Notes: generated by a model from the letters alone, not told the origin. Numbered from the stretch's first letter, positions 1 to 8,180 are shown. The stretch: 37,013 nucleotides of DNA from RZZS01 sp964498755 (GCA_964498755.1 CAZCIB010000020.1:1-37013), one strand, 5' to 3'. A program made the numbers and translations.

Positions 1-2
1 CT

Positions 3-230
3 CTGGAACGCAAGGACCTGCCCTCGATTGTCTGGCAATACGCGGCGGGCGATTGTGTGCTGGATATTTATTTCGTATCGGAGCAGGGCAGGGCGGATGC
101 GGCAAAGGCCGCGCATTATGAGCTCCGCACAAGGGACGGCGGCAAGCCGGAAACCTTTAACGCCTGCATCGAAACCGTCATCGCCGCCGCAGCTGATCAG
201 AGCGGCGTTCAGGTTGCGCTGGCGGAGTGA
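3..230 (+). CDS. C-terminal fragment of an unknown protein
   Basis: The reading frame is open from the window edge to a TGA at 228-230 and gives 75 residues, beginning LERKDLPSIVWQYAAGDCVL and ending VALAE. The start lies outside the window. The segment has normal amino-acid composition, with no low-complexity stretch and no membrane segment. It is therefore more likely the true 3' end of a gene than a chance frame. It converges on nth, with one base between the two stop codons. I do not recognise the family. Confidence 0.6.
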   Translation: MERKDLPSIVWQYAAGDCVLDIYFVSEQGRADAAKAAHYELRTRDGGKPETFNACIETVIAAAADQSGVQVALAE

Positions 231-231
231 T

Positions 232-864
232 TCAATCTGTCTTCCCCTCAAACCCGCATAAGTCATATACCGGGCATTCGGCGCATTTCGGTTTGCGGGC
301 GGCGCAGATATAGCGCCCGTGCAGGATCAGCCAGTGATGCGCGTGCTGAATGAATTCTTCCGGGATAACCCGCTCCAGCTCCGCCTCGACCTTGTCAGGC
401 GTTTTGCCGGGCGCAAGGCGCGTGCGGTTGGAAACCCTGAAAATATGCGTGTCGACCGCGATTGCGCGCTCCCCGAAGGCGACGTTCAGGACCACATTGG
501 CGGTCTTGCGCCCGACGCCGGGCAGTTTGACCAGTTCCTCGCGCGTGCGCGGGATGTCGCCGCCGTAATCTTCGGCGAGTATTTTGGAGAGCGTATGCAC
601 GTTCTTCGCTTTTGAGTTGAACAGGCCGATGGTTTTAATGTGATCGCGTATTCTCTCCTCGCCGAGCGCGGCCATTTTTTCAGGCGTGTCGGCGGCGGCG
701 AACAGCGCGGGCGTGGCCTTGTTGACGCCCTTGTCCGTCGCCTGCGCGGACAAGACGACGGCGACCAGCAGCGTAAACGGGTTCGTATATTCCAGCTCCG
801 TTTTCGGCGCCGGGTTGGCGGCGCGCAGACGGCGGAAGAATTCGTATATATCTTCTTCGTTCAT
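232..864 (-). CDS. nth: Endonuclease III (DNA glycosylase/AP lyase)
   Basis: Base-excision repair enzyme that removes oxidised pyrimidines and nicks the abasic site. The 210-aa product has the helix-hairpin-helix LPGVGRKTANVV carrying the catalytic Lys. It also has the catalytic Asp in VDTHIFRVSNR and a C-terminal 4Fe-4S loop with spacing C-x6-C-x2-C-x5-C (CAARKPKCAECPVYDLC). The frame stays open 13 codons upstream to 903, but that stretch lies inside a repeat (877-1172). I therefore place the start at the ATG at 862-864 (MNEEDIYEFF), which gives the usual family length. It is divergent from the methyltransferase gene at 1225. Confidence 0.95.
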   Translation of the reverse strand: MNEEDIYEFFRRLRAANPAPKTELEYTNPFTLLVAVVLSAQATDKGVNKATPALFAAADTPEKMAALGEERIRDHIKTIGLFNSKAKNVHTLSKILAEDYGGDIPRTREELVKLPGVGRKTANVVLNVAFGERAIAVDTHIFRVSNRTRLAPGKTPDKVEAELERVIPEEFIQHAHHWLILHGRYICAARKPKCAECPVYDLCGFEGKTD

Positions 865-876
865 GTTGAAATATTT

Positions 877-1172
877 AAACCACGAATGAACGCGAATGGA
901 CACGAATGTTTTTAAACCACAAAGTCACAAAGTCACTAAGGGCACAAAGTTCCCCTATTCGCGCGAAGCGCTTTAAAAAACGATTACGCGGAGAACCAGA
1001 GTTTCGGAGTATTCTCCGTTTCTCTGGATAACCCCGTTATTCCTTATTTGCGCTGCGTGCGGCTTTCTTCTCGTAATCTTTGTGTCCTTTGTGTCTTTGT
1101 GACTTTGTGGTGATATTGTTAAGCGTTTTTTTGAGGAAAAATTCGTATTTATTTGTGTCCATTCGTGGTTTT
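877..1172. repeat. Composite nested palindrome of short-word repeats
   Basis: The roughly 360-bp gap between nth and the methyltransferase gene is mostly this element. The left arm holds CACGAATG words (877-908) followed by CACAAAGT words (914-950). The right arm holds the reverse complements in mirrored order: CTTTGTGTC...GACTTTGTGGT (1078-1111), then TTGTGTCCATTCGTGGTTT (1153-1171). The order is A-B-centre-B'-A'. The centre contains a separate hairpin repeat at 984-1027. From memory, words of this type recur as intergenic repeats in several bacterial phyla. No gene is visible inside. Confidence 0.75.
984..1027 (+). repeat. Dispersed hairpin repeat, copy 1
   Basis: The stem CGGAGAA (989-995) pairs with TTCTCCG (1012-1018), and CCAGAG (996-1001) can pair with CTCTGG (1022-1027) as an alternative. 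Bases 984-1007 match the reverse complement of 19585-19608 at 22 of 24 positions. The two sites are therefore members of one dispersed family. Confidence 0.6.
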
Positions 1173-1224
1173 AAAACGCAAAAACCGGGTTGGCGGAATT
1201 GCTTGTTGCCGCTATGAAATTCTT

Positions 1225-2157
1225 ATGGATCACAATGAACGCGTCATCGCCGAGTGCATTGATTATCTGGCCGCCCATTACCGCGAGCAGCCGCCGCTGG
1301 ATTTTCTGGCCGGGCGCGCCGGGTACGAGGCCACATATTTTCAAAAGCTGTTCACGGAGAAAACCGGCGTCAGTCCGAAAAAATTCATTCAATGCTTAAG
1401 CCACCGTCATGCGCGGGATTTTCTGCTCAAGGGGCACAACATGATCGAGGCGGCGGACGCGGCCGGGTTATCAGGGGCGGGGCGTTTCCATGATTTATTC
1501 GTGTCCGTCGAGGCCGCAACCCCCGGCGAGGTCAAACGCAAAGGCGCCGGTTTGACGATCCGCTATGGCTGGCATCCGAGCGTGCTTGGCGAGATTCTGG
1601 TTGCGGCGACGGATCGCGGCCTGTGCTGGACGGGATTTAAACTTGACGAGTCCCGCGCCCCGGCGGAAACGCGTATGCGGAGTCTGTGGCCGGAAGCGGC
1701 GTTTGTCCGGGATGATGAAGCGATACAGGAGCCGGCGGAGCGGATGATGGGGATATGGGGTGACTGCCGGTCCCCTCACCCGATCCTCGCTCATCGCTCG
1801 GATCACCCTCTCTCCGGGGAGAGGGAAGAGACGCCTAAGGCGTCGTGGGTGAGGGGAAAAGCGGCTCCTCTGAATCTCCACCTCTACGGCACGAACTTTC
1901 AGCTTCAGGTCTGGCGGGCCTTGCTGGAAATCCCGTGCGGCAGCGTTACGAGTTATCAGAGCATTGCGCAAAAGCTGGGCAGCCCCAAAGCCAGCCGCGC
2001 GGTCGGCGGGGCTGTCGGCGCGAATCCGGTTTCGCTCCTCATCCCTTGTCACCGCGTGATACAGGGGTCAGGCATTGTTGAGAATTACGGCTGGGGCGCG
2101 CCGAGGAAGAAAATGATACTGGGATTAGAGTCCCAGAACATCCCGCATGGAATATAG
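1225..2157 (+). CDS. AraC-type HTH / O6-alkylguanine-DNA methyltransferase fusion
   Basis: Ada-like direct-reversal repair protein of 310 aa. The N-terminal part (about residues 1-100) is an AraC-type DNA-binding domain with the YFQKLFTEKTGVSPKKF helix-turn-helix. A ribonuclease-H-like domain follows, then the methyltransferase domain (GTNFQLQVWRALLEIPCG, RAVGGAVGANP) with the acceptor cysteine in IPCHRVI at about residue 275. The N-terminal zinc methyl-phosphotriester domain of E. coli Ada is absent. Start: the frame opens at 1153, but the upstream codons lie in the palindrome, so ATG 1225 (MDHNERVIAECIDYL) is preferred. Residues about 183-211 come from a palindromic element (1772-1856) inserted in the linker before the catalytic domain. 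The 3' end overlaps convergent dapB by 33 bp. Confidence 0.88.
   Translation: MDHNERVIAECIDYLAAHYREQPPLDFLAGRAGYEATYFQKLFTEKTGVSPKKFIQCLSHRHARDFLLKGHNMIEAADAAGLSGAGRFHDLFVSVEAATPGEVKRKGAGLTIRYGWHPSVLGEILVAATDRGLCWTGFKLDESRAPAETRMRSLWPEAAFVRDDEAIQEPAERMMGIWGDCRSPHPILAHRSDHPLSGEREETPKASWVRGKAAPLNLHLYGTNFQLQVWRALLEIPCGSVTSYQSIAQKLGSPKASRAVGGAVGANPVSLLIPCHRVIQGSGIVENYGWGAPRKKMILGLESQNIPHGI
1772..1856 (+). repeat. Palindromic element inserted in frame in a coding gene
   Basis: The outer stem CCCCTCACCC (1772-1781) pairs perfectly with GGGTGAGGGG (1847-1856). Inside are three further hairpins: GATCC...GGATC (about 1782-1804), CCCTCTCTCC/GGGGAGAGGG (1806-1825) and GACGCC-TAA-GGCGTC (about 1830-1844). 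The predicted shape is a cloverleaf. It is translated as part of the methyltransferase gene without a stop. The free-standing element at 20413-20491 has the same core. Confidence 0.8.
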
Positions 2158-3018
2158 CCCGTAATCCTGATTGACGGCCCATTGGGCTGCGCGGATGGCC
2201 CCGCGCGCGTAAAGGCCGCGGTCAACAGATTTGTGGGCCAGCTCGATGCGCTCGCCCTCGCCGAAGAACGTCACCGTGTGCTCGCCGATGACGTCGCCGC
2301 CGCGCGCGATGGAAAAGCCGATGCCGCCTTTTTCCCGTTCCCCGGTTTTGCCGTGGCGGGTGAAGGTGAAAGGCGGCGCGCTTTCTTCGTGGCCTTCCCT
2401 ATCCGGATGCGGAAAGCCCTCATGCCGCCCCGCCGCCGCCGCCTTGCCTAAAGCCAGCGCTGTTCCGGACGGCGCGTCGACTTTATGCCGGTGGTGAACT
2501 TCATGAATTTCGATGTCCCAGTTCTCGTCCAGCTTTTTCGCCGCCTCTTCGACAAGCGCAAGAAGCAGGTTAACCCCGACGCTCATATTCGCGGCGTAGA
2601 CGATCTGCGTTTCCAGAGAGGCGTCATGCAGCTCGTTTTCGTCGTCTTTCGTTAAACCCGTCGTGCCGATAATCAGCGGCTTGTGATGCTTGGCGGCGAG
2701 CCAGAGATGCTGGCGCGTGGCTTCGGGCGTCGTGAAGTCGATGACCGCGTCGGCCGTATCAAACAATTCATCGGCGTTTGCGAAAACGCGCGCTTCGCAC
2801 GGGCCGCAATTCGCTAGATCACCTATGCTTTTCCCGTCTATGTCCATGCCGGGCCGCACGGAACCGCCGGCAAAGTGAACGTGCGGGCCGTGATGCCCGG
2901 ATAAAAGCTCCTTGCACAAGAGCTGGCCCACCCGGCCAGAGCATCCGGCGACGCCGATGTAAACGTCTTTGGGCGGCAATGTGCCGATAATATCCGAATC
3001 CGTTGCCTTGTGTGTCAT
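2125..3018 (-). CDS. dapB: 4-hydroxy-tetrahydrodipicolinate reductase
   Basis: NAD(P)H-dependent reductase of the diaminopimelate/lysine pathway. The 297-aa product has an N-terminal Rossmann fold with GVAGCSGRVGQ (residues 22-32) and IGTTGLT near 117-123. The family signature EIHEVHHRHKVDAPSGTALA holds the catalytic His and Lys (about residues 175-179). Length is slightly above the usual 265-270 aa because of a leader of about 15 residues. The start codon ATG (3016-3018) overlaps the stop of the upstream gene as ATGA, implying translational coupling. It is the last gene of the dnaK-dnaJ transcription unit. Confidence 0.95.
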   Translation of the reverse strand: MTHKATDSDIIGTLPPKDVYIGVAGCSGRVGQLLCKELLSGHHGPHVHFAGGSVRPGMDIDGKSIGDLANCGPCEARVFANADELFDTADAVIDFTTPEATRQHLWLAAKHHKPLIIGTTGLTKDDENELHDASLETQIVYAANMSVGVNLLLALVEEAAKKLDENWDIEIHEVHHRHKVDAPSGTALALGKAAAAGRHEGFPHPDREGHEESAPPFTFTRHGKTGEREKGGIGFSIARGGDVIGEHTVTFFGEGERIELAHKSVDRGLYARGAIRAAQWAVNQDYGLYSMRDVLGL

Positions 3019-3422
3019 GCGCTTGCCTCGTTTTGTTCAACTATGCGCAGTATGGCATTTGCCGTTACGGCGCTAAAGGGCAGTTTCAGTTTTTCCACGC
3101 CTGCGGCGTTCAGAACGCTTTTGAGGTCTCCCATAAGATACCATTTTTTATCAAACGGGAATTTGCTCCTGGTCAAAAGGATATCGAACCTCTCGCGCGC
3201 GCAGTCCCGTTCCAGATCACGCGAAATACGGTCGAGCCTGTCCTGATCCATGCCCGCAGTTTCAATCGCCAGCATCAATCCGGCGTAACGTCCGGCGATG
3301 TCCGACTCCCGCAGCTCTATACGGCCGATATGACCCATCGTGATTTTCACGCCCGCCTTCTTGTCCATAAAGAAATGGACGGGCGAAAAGCGGTCGAAAT
3401 CGAGATCGGTGAATTGGGGCAT
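3015..3422 (-). CDS. Conserved-looking unknown protein upstream of dapB
   Basis: 135 aa, starting MPQFTDLDFDRFSPVHFFMD and ending VEQNEASA. It is a soluble, mixed-charge protein with no signal peptide, membrane segment or cysteine cluster. An Arg/Asp-rich helix (about residues 58-75) precedes a KKWYLMGDLKSVLNAAGVEK segment. It starts about 50 bp after dnaJ and overlaps dapB by 4 nt, so it is very probably co-transcribed with both. I do not recognise the family. Confidence 0.75.
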   Translation of the reverse strand: MPQFTDLDFDRFSPVHFFMDKKAGVKITMGHIGRIELRESDIAGRYAGLMLAIETAGMDQDRLDRISRDLERDCARERFDILLTRSKFPFDKKWYLMGDLKSVLNAAGVEKLKLPFSAVTANAILRIVEQNEASA

Positions 3423-3472
3423 GGGAAAAAGGTAGCGCGAACGGGGGTATAATTAAAGACCTTGTTCCGTCG

Positions 3473-4654
3473 CTACTCCGTCAGATCATCCCACAGATCC
3501 TTGACCTTTGCGAAGAAGCCGCTTGAGGCGGGGCTGTGTTTACTCGCCGCGCTGCCGCCCATGGTTTTGTCGAGCTCCTGCATCAGATCTTTTTGCTTGC
3601 CGGAGAGATTGACGGGCGTCTCGACCTGCGCCTCGATGAACATGTCGCCGCGCATATCGGAATTGAGGACCTTCATGCCCTTGCCCTTGAGGCGAAATTG
3701 CTGGCCGCTCTGCGTTCCGGCGGGAATTTTGACTTTCGTGCGCGTGCCCTCGATCGTCGGGACTTCAATGTCGCCGCCGAGCGCCGCCGTCGTCATTCGG
3801 ATCGGTACGCGCCCATGCAGGTTCGAGCCCTCGCGCCGGAAAAACTTGTGCGATTTAACGGCAAGCAAAATATAAAGGTCGCCGTCCGGACCGCCGCGCA
3901 ATCCCGGCTCGCCTTCACCGGCCAGCCTGATCCGTCGCCCGGTATCGACGCCCGGCGGGATTTTGACTTTCAGCGTCTTTTCGCGCCGCACGCGTCCTGC
4001 GCCCGCGCACTTTTTACAGGGCTCGCGTATGACCGTGCCTTGCCCCTGACAGGTCGGGCATGTGCGCTCGATCGTAAAAAAGCCCTGCTGCATGCGTACC
4101 CGGCCCGCGCCGTTACAGGTTGGGCAGGTCTCCGCGCCCGTGCCGGGCTCCGCGCCTTTGCCCTCGCAATTGCCGCAGACGTCGTTGACCGGAATCGTTA
4201 TGTTGGTTTCCTTGCCCTTGTAGGCGTCTTCAAGGGAGATTTCATAGGTGTATTGCATGTCCGAGCCGCGCACCGCGCCTGTGCGCGAACGTCCCCCGCG
4301 CGCGCCGCCGCCCATAAAATCGCCGAACATGTCCTCGAAAATGTCGGAAAATCCGCCAAAGCCCGCGCCGCCGAAATCGCCGGTACCAAAGCCGCCTGCG
4401 CCGCCAAAGCCGCCGGGGCCGCCGCCCATGCCGCCTTCGAAGGCCGCGTGGCCGTAGCGGTCGTAGGCCGCGCGCTTCTGCTCGTCTTTCAAAACGTCAT
4501 AGGCCTGGTTGACTTCCTTGAGCTTGTCTTCGGCGCCCGGATCCTTGTTGCGGTCCGGATGAAATTCCATGGCCTTCTTGCGGTAGGCCTTTTTCAGCTC
4601 CGCCGCGTCCACGCTTTTCGAAACGCCGAGTATTTCGTAGTAGTCTTTAGGCAT
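3473..4654 (-). CDS. dnaJ: Chaperone DnaJ (Hsp40, type I)
   Basis: Co-chaperone that delivers substrates to DnaK and stimulates its ATPase. The domains in order are: a J domain with HPD in FHPDRNKDPG; a long Gly/Phe-rich linker; four CxxCxGxG zinc repeats (CGNCEGKG, CPTCNGAG, CPTCQGQG, CKKCAGAG); and two C-terminal substrate-binding domains. Start: a GTG at 4666 is in frame. The ATG at 4654 (MPKDYYEILGVSK) is preferred because AAAGGTGA sits about 8 nt upstream and the protein then begins at the family's normal position (393 aa). It follows the small J-domain gene by about 80 bp. Confidence 0.97.
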   Translation of the reverse strand: MPKDYYEILGVSKSVDAAELKKAYRKKAMEFHPDRNKDPGAEDKLKEVNQAYDVLKDEQKRAAYDRYGHAAFEGGMGGGPGGFGGAGGFGTGDFGGAGFGGFSDIFEDMFGDFMGGGARGGRSRTGAVRGSDMQYTYEISLEDAYKGKETNITIPVNDVCGNCEGKGAEPGTGAETCPTCNGAGRVRMQQGFFTIERTCPTCQGQGTVIREPCKKCAGAGRVRREKTLKVKIPPGVDTGRRIRLAGEGEPGLRGGPDGDLYILLAVKSHKFFRREGSNLHGRVPIRMTTAALGGDIEVPTIEGTRTKVKIPAGTQSGQQFRLKGKGMKVLNSDMRGDMFIEAQVETPVNLSGKQKDLMQELDKTMGGSAASKHSPASSGFFAKVKDLWDDLTE

Positions 4655-4733
4655 TCTAATTGTCACCTTTCATCAGGCACAATAAGGATATTGCATTCCA
4701 AAAGGCAAACGTTGATGTAACAGAGAGCATCAC

Positions 4734-5072
4734 TCAACGGTTCCCGCCCATATGCCGGAACATGTCCCGGAAGACGCCGCCGATCGGAAACCAGCCCGTC
4801 TTGCCGCGGTTGTCGTTAACGCTGCGTCTGCGCGAGAAATGTCCCTCGAGCATGGCGTTGTAACGGGCGCGGCGCTCCGGCGTTTTGATATGCGAATAGG
4901 CGTTGTTGAGGGCTCTGATCCGCATGTCCGCAAGGCCTCGGTCCGCCGGGTTCCGGTCGGGGTGGTAACGCATGACGAGCCTGCGGTAAGCCGTAGGCAC
5001 TTCCTCATCACTGGCGTGCGCCGGAATGCCCAGAATGTCGTACGACGTTTTAAATTTGCGTTTGCCCGTCAT
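4734..5072 (-). CDS. Small J-domain protein between dnaK and dnaJ
   Basis: 112 aa with an N-terminal J domain: YDILGIPAHASDEEVPTAYR, then the HPD tripeptide at residues 37-39 (RYHPDRNPAD), and helix IV ending PERRARYNAML. The rest is a basic tail with no Gly/Phe linker, zinc fingers or C-terminal domains, so it is a type III Hsp40. It lies 21 nt after dnaK and before dnaJ on the same strand, so it probably belongs to the heat-shock operon as an alternative DnaK partner. It is not a fragment of dnaJ, since the adjacent dnaJ is complete. Confidence 0.85.
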   Translation of the reverse strand: MTGKRKFKTSYDILGIPAHASDEEVPTAYRRLVMRYHPDRNPADRGLADMRIRALNNAYSHIKTPERRARYNAMLEGHFSRRRSVNDNRGKTGWFPIGGVFRDMFRHMGGNR

Positions 5073-5093
5073 GGCTACCCCGCTTGGGAAGAG

Positions 5094-7046
5094 TTACTCT
5101 TTCTTCTCGTCGTCTACCTCAGAGAAGTCGGCGTCGACGACGTCGTCATCTGAAGACGCGGAATCCGTCCCCGCGCTGTAATCGGCTCCCGGCATGTCTT
5201 CCGGGCCGCCGGGCGCGGCGCTGTCTTCCTGTTGCTGACGGTAGATCATCTCGCCGATTTTCATGGAAGCCTGCATCAGGGAGTCCGTTTTCGACTTGAT
5301 CGCCTCCAGATCCTCGCCCTCGAGTTCGCTGCGCAAGTCGCTGATTTCTTTCTCAACCGGTTCCTTGTCTTCGGCGGAAAGCTTGTCGCCCAGTTCCTTC
5401 ATCGAGTTTTCCGTCTGGTGAATAAGCGATTCGGCGTGGTTTTTCGCCTCGATCAGCTCGCGCCGCTTCTTGTCTTCCTCGGCGTTGGATTCGGCGTCCT
5501 GAACCATCCGTTCAATGTCCTCGTCCGTAAGCCCGCCGGAGGCCTGAATGCGGATCGCCTGCTCCTTGCCGGTGGCCTTGTCCTTGGCCGTAACGTGAAC
5601 GATGCCGTTGGCGTCGATGTCGAACGTCACCTCGATCTGCGGCATGCCGCGCGGGGCGGGGGGGATGCCGACAAGGTCGAACTGGCCGAGCGGTTTGTTG
5701 TCGGCGGCCATTTCCCGCTCGCCCTGGAAGACGCGGATCGTCACGGCGTTCTGATTGTCCTCGGCCGTGGAGAAGGTCTGCGACTTCTTGGTCGGGATCG
5801 TCGTGTTCCGCTCGATCAGGCGGGTAAACACGCCGCCGAGCGTTTCAATGCCGAGCGAGAGCGGCGTGACGTCCAGCAACAGAACGTCCTTGACGTCACC
5901 CTGCAGCACGCCGCCTTGAATGGCTGCGCCGTCGGCGACGACTTCGTCCGGGTTCACGCCTTTGTGCGGCTCCTTGCCGAAGAAATCTTTCACGGTCTCA
6001 ATCACTTTGGGCATGCGGGTCATGCCGCCGACCAGAACGACGTCGTCGATTTCAGAGGCTTTAAGTCCCGCGTCTTTCAGCGCGGCTTTACAAGGCTCGA
6101 TCGTGCGCTTGATCAAATCCTCGATCAGGCTTTCGAGTTTTGCGCGGGAGAGCTTGATGTTGAGGTGCAGCGGAATACTGGTCCCGCCTTCCATGCGAGC
6201 GGTAATGAAGGGGATGTTGATTTCCGTCGACTGCGCGCTGGACAGCTCGATCTTGGCTTTTTCCGCGTGTTCTTTCAGGCGCTGCAGGGCCATGCGGTCC
6301 TGACGCAGATCGATCGCGTTTTCCTTTTTAAATTCCTCGGCCAGATAATCGATAATGCGCCCGTCGAAGTCTTCGCCGCCGAGGAACGTATCGCCGTTCG
6401 TGGATTTCACTTCAAACACGCCGTCGCCGATTTCGAGGATGGACACGTCGAACGTGCCGCCGCCAAGGTCGTACACCGCGATCGTGCCGGTCTTCTTTTT
6501 GTCGAGCCCGTAGGCGAGCGCGGCCGCGGTCGGCTCGTTGATAATCCGTAAGACTTCAAGGCCCGCGATTTTTCCGGCGTCCTTGGTGGCCTGACGCTGG
6601 GCGTCGTTGAAGTAAGCGGGAACAGTGATGACGGCCTTTTCGACTTTTTCGCCGAGATAGCCTTCCGCCGTTTCTTTCATCTTTTGCAAAACCATGGCCG
6701 AAATTTGCGAGGGCGCGTATTTCTCGCCGTCAACCTCGATCCATGCGTCCCCGTTATCGCCTTCGATGATTTTGAACGGGGCGTTCTTCTTCATCTCGGT
6801 GACTTCTTTGTCTTTAAATCGGCGCCCGATGAGACGCTTGATCCCGTAGAGCGTGGCTTCGGAATTGGTCACGGCCTGGCGCTTCGCCGGCTGGCCGACG
6901 AGCCGCTCGCCGTCTTTTGTAAAAGCGATCATTGAGGGGGTCGTGCGCGCGCCTTCGGAATTTTCAACGACGCGAGGTTCCTTGCCTTCCATTACGGCAA
7001 CGCAAGAGTTCGTGGTACCGAGGTCAATACCAATCACTTTACTCAT
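5094..7046 (-). CDS. dnaK: Chaperone DnaK (Hsp70)
   Basis: ATP-dependent chaperone of 650 aa, full family length. The N-terminal ATPase has GIDLGTTNSCVAV at the phosphate-1 site, AYFNDAQRQATKDAGKIAG, and DLGGGTFDVSI at phosphate-2. The linker DVLLLDVTPLSLGIET leads to the substrate-binding domain and a helical lid. The tail is acidic and ends DVVDADFSEVDDEKKE, typical of alphaproteobacteria. The start is supported by AAAGGAGAAACTG directly before the ATG. It is the first gene of the minus-strand unit. I could not find a CIRCE element, and no convincing RpoH promoter is visible in the 230-bp upstream gap. Confidence 0.98.
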   Translation of the reverse strand: MSKVIGIDLGTTNSCVAVMEGKEPRVVENSEGARTTPSMIAFTKDGERLVGQPAKRQAVTNSEATLYGIKRLIGRRFKDKEVTEMKKNAPFKIIEGDNGDAWIEVDGEKYAPSQISAMVLQKMKETAEGYLGEKVEKAVITVPAYFNDAQRQATKDAGKIAGLEVLRIINEPTAAALAYGLDKKKTGTIAVYDLGGGTFDVSILEIGDGVFEVKSTNGDTFLGGEDFDGRIIDYLAEEFKKENAIDLRQDRMALQRLKEHAEKAKIELSSAQSTEINIPFITARMEGGTSIPLHLNIKLSRAKLESLIEDLIKRTIEPCKAALKDAGLKASEIDDVVLVGGMTRMPKVIETVKDFFGKEPHKGVNPDEVVADGAAIQGGVLQGDVKDVLLLDVTPLSLGIETLGGVFTRLIERNTTIPTKKSQTFSTAEDNQNAVTIRVFQGEREMAADNKPLGQFDLVGIPPAPRGMPQIEVTFDIDANGIVHVTAKDKATGKEQAIRIQASGGLTDEDIERMVQDAESNAEEDKKRRELIEAKNHAESLIHQTENSMKELGDKLSAEDKEPVEKEISDLRSELEGEDLEAIKSKTDSLMQASMKIGEMIYRQQQEDSAAPGGPEDMPGADYSAGTDSASSDDDVVDADFSEVDDEKKE

Positions 7047-7278
7047 CAGTTTCTCCTTTCATTGGCCAATCAACTGCGACCCGTTCAGGCGCCGCGCCGA
7101 TTTCCGTTTCGTTTTGACAGTGATTCCAGTTACGGATGTTTATATATCACATTTTTTGAAAGATGCCAGTTTTGCGTGGGCGGTTATTCACGGTCAAATA
7201 AGCTCCGGAGATTTTTATATAAGGCGCTGATTATTATAAGAAAACAGAAGAAAAATACGACTCGGCGCAAAAATTATG

Positions 7279-7284
7279 TATAAT
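7279..7284 (+). promoter_or_regulatory. Perfect -10 hexamer, possible leaderless promoter
   Basis: TATAAT lies 6 nt before the ATG at 7291, so a transcript starting at the usual distance would begin at or next to the start codon. No Shine-Dalgarno sequence precedes that ATG, and no clear -35 box is visible 17 nt upstream. The gap 7047-7290 also has to hold the divergent dnaK promoter. Confidence 0.4.
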
Positions 7285-7290
7285 TTATGC

Positions 7291-8001
7291 ATGACTACCG
7301 CAAGCAATCTAAATGAAGCGTTTCTGTGCGTAAGCAACCCTTTGGGCTGTGTCCTCTCAAATGGAGCGGAATATCTCGCCTTGAATCAGATCAGAAACCC
7401 TGATCTTAGGGAACGCGCGATAGGTCCGGAGAGTGAGCCTTCGAGTGGCGCCGTCGTCGTGAATGGCGCGCAAGCCGCTCAAACTGTTGCGGGCGCGTTT
7501 GGTAACGCTGCGAGTTTGGCGGGACCGCAGGCGATAGCAGGCAACCTTTTTAAGGCGGGTCAAACTGCCGGAAACATAGAGGCGACGCATAAGTCCTGGA
7601 TTGAAACGCTCGATGAAAAAGGGGCTCCCGGTTTTATCGTAAAGCCGGAGACAGTGACTGTTGATGGCCGCAGGTATGAGGTTGAAATACATGTGGACGC
7701 CTCCGGGGAGGCGACAAATCAGGGGACCACGCATTATATTAATATGCCTGCCGGAATTGTGGATGGTTCCAGAGAGGGGGCCGAAATCAGGGAAGCCCTT
7801 GAAGGTAAAATCAACAGATTGCGCGAGGACGCGACGGAGGAAGTCAGGGAAGAACTGGAGACTTCCGGCATGAACCCGGAAGAATATTACGCGCGTCTTG
7901 ACGCTGTTCTGGATGATAAAATAACCGGGTACCAAGGCCCTGACGGGCCGACTGTCGCGGGTCCAGGATACGGAGAGCTTCGCGCCGGCACGCTTTATTA
8001 A
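7291..8001 (+). CDS. Unknown protein with Gly/Ala-rich segment
   Basis: 236 aa (MTTASNLNEAFL...ELRAGTLY). Residues about 50-95 are Gly/Ala-rich (QTVAGAFGNAASLAGPQAIA) and could form an amphipathic or glycine-zipper helix. The middle (KPETVTVDGRRYEVEIHVDA) looks like a beta-rich domain, and the C-terminal half holds a charged helix (REALEGKINRLREDATEEVR). No signal peptide is present. The frame opens at 7276, but ATG 7291 fits the -10 box better. Divergent from dnaK and followed by a 500-bp region with only a tiny gene. I do not recognise it. Confidence 0.65.
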   Translation: MTTASNLNEAFLCVSNPLGCVLSNGAEYLALNQIRNPDLRERAIGPESEPSSGAVVVNGAQAAQTVAGAFGNAASLAGPQAIAGNLFKAGQTAGNIEATHKSWIETLDEKGAPGFIVKPETVTVDGRRYEVEIHVDASGEATNQGTTHYINMPAGIVDGSREGAEIREALEGKINRLREDATEEVREELETSGMNPEEYYARLDAVLDDKITGYQGPDGPTVAGPGYGELRAGTLY

Positions 8002-8180
8002 ATCTGGTTTTAGAAGCGCCTACGAAAAAACGGCGCATGTATGTAGCCGGGATCGCGGCTTTTCTTCCGGGCGGCCAGGCAGAAAACCGAAAAAAACAGC
8101 CGTTCCCGCGCATGGCGAAAACGGCCCTCGAAGTGCACTCTGTAGGAACTAAAGGAGTTTACCTTATGGCTAGAAAACGC

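Noticed and set aside
3536..4720. 394-codon plus-strand frame opposite dnaJ
   Set aside because: Ala/Arg-rich shadow of the dnaJ Gly-rich and zinc-finger region.
5232..6551. 439-codon open frame on the plus strand opposite dnaK
   Set aside because: The dnaK frame is unambiguous over its full length. The antisense product has no recognisable motif.
7047..7275. CIRCE element or RpoH promoter for dnaK
   Set aside because: No TTAGCACTC inverted repeat and no good CTTGAAA/CCCCAT pair on the minus strand. A CTGGCA-N17-TATATA pair exists but is too weak to report.
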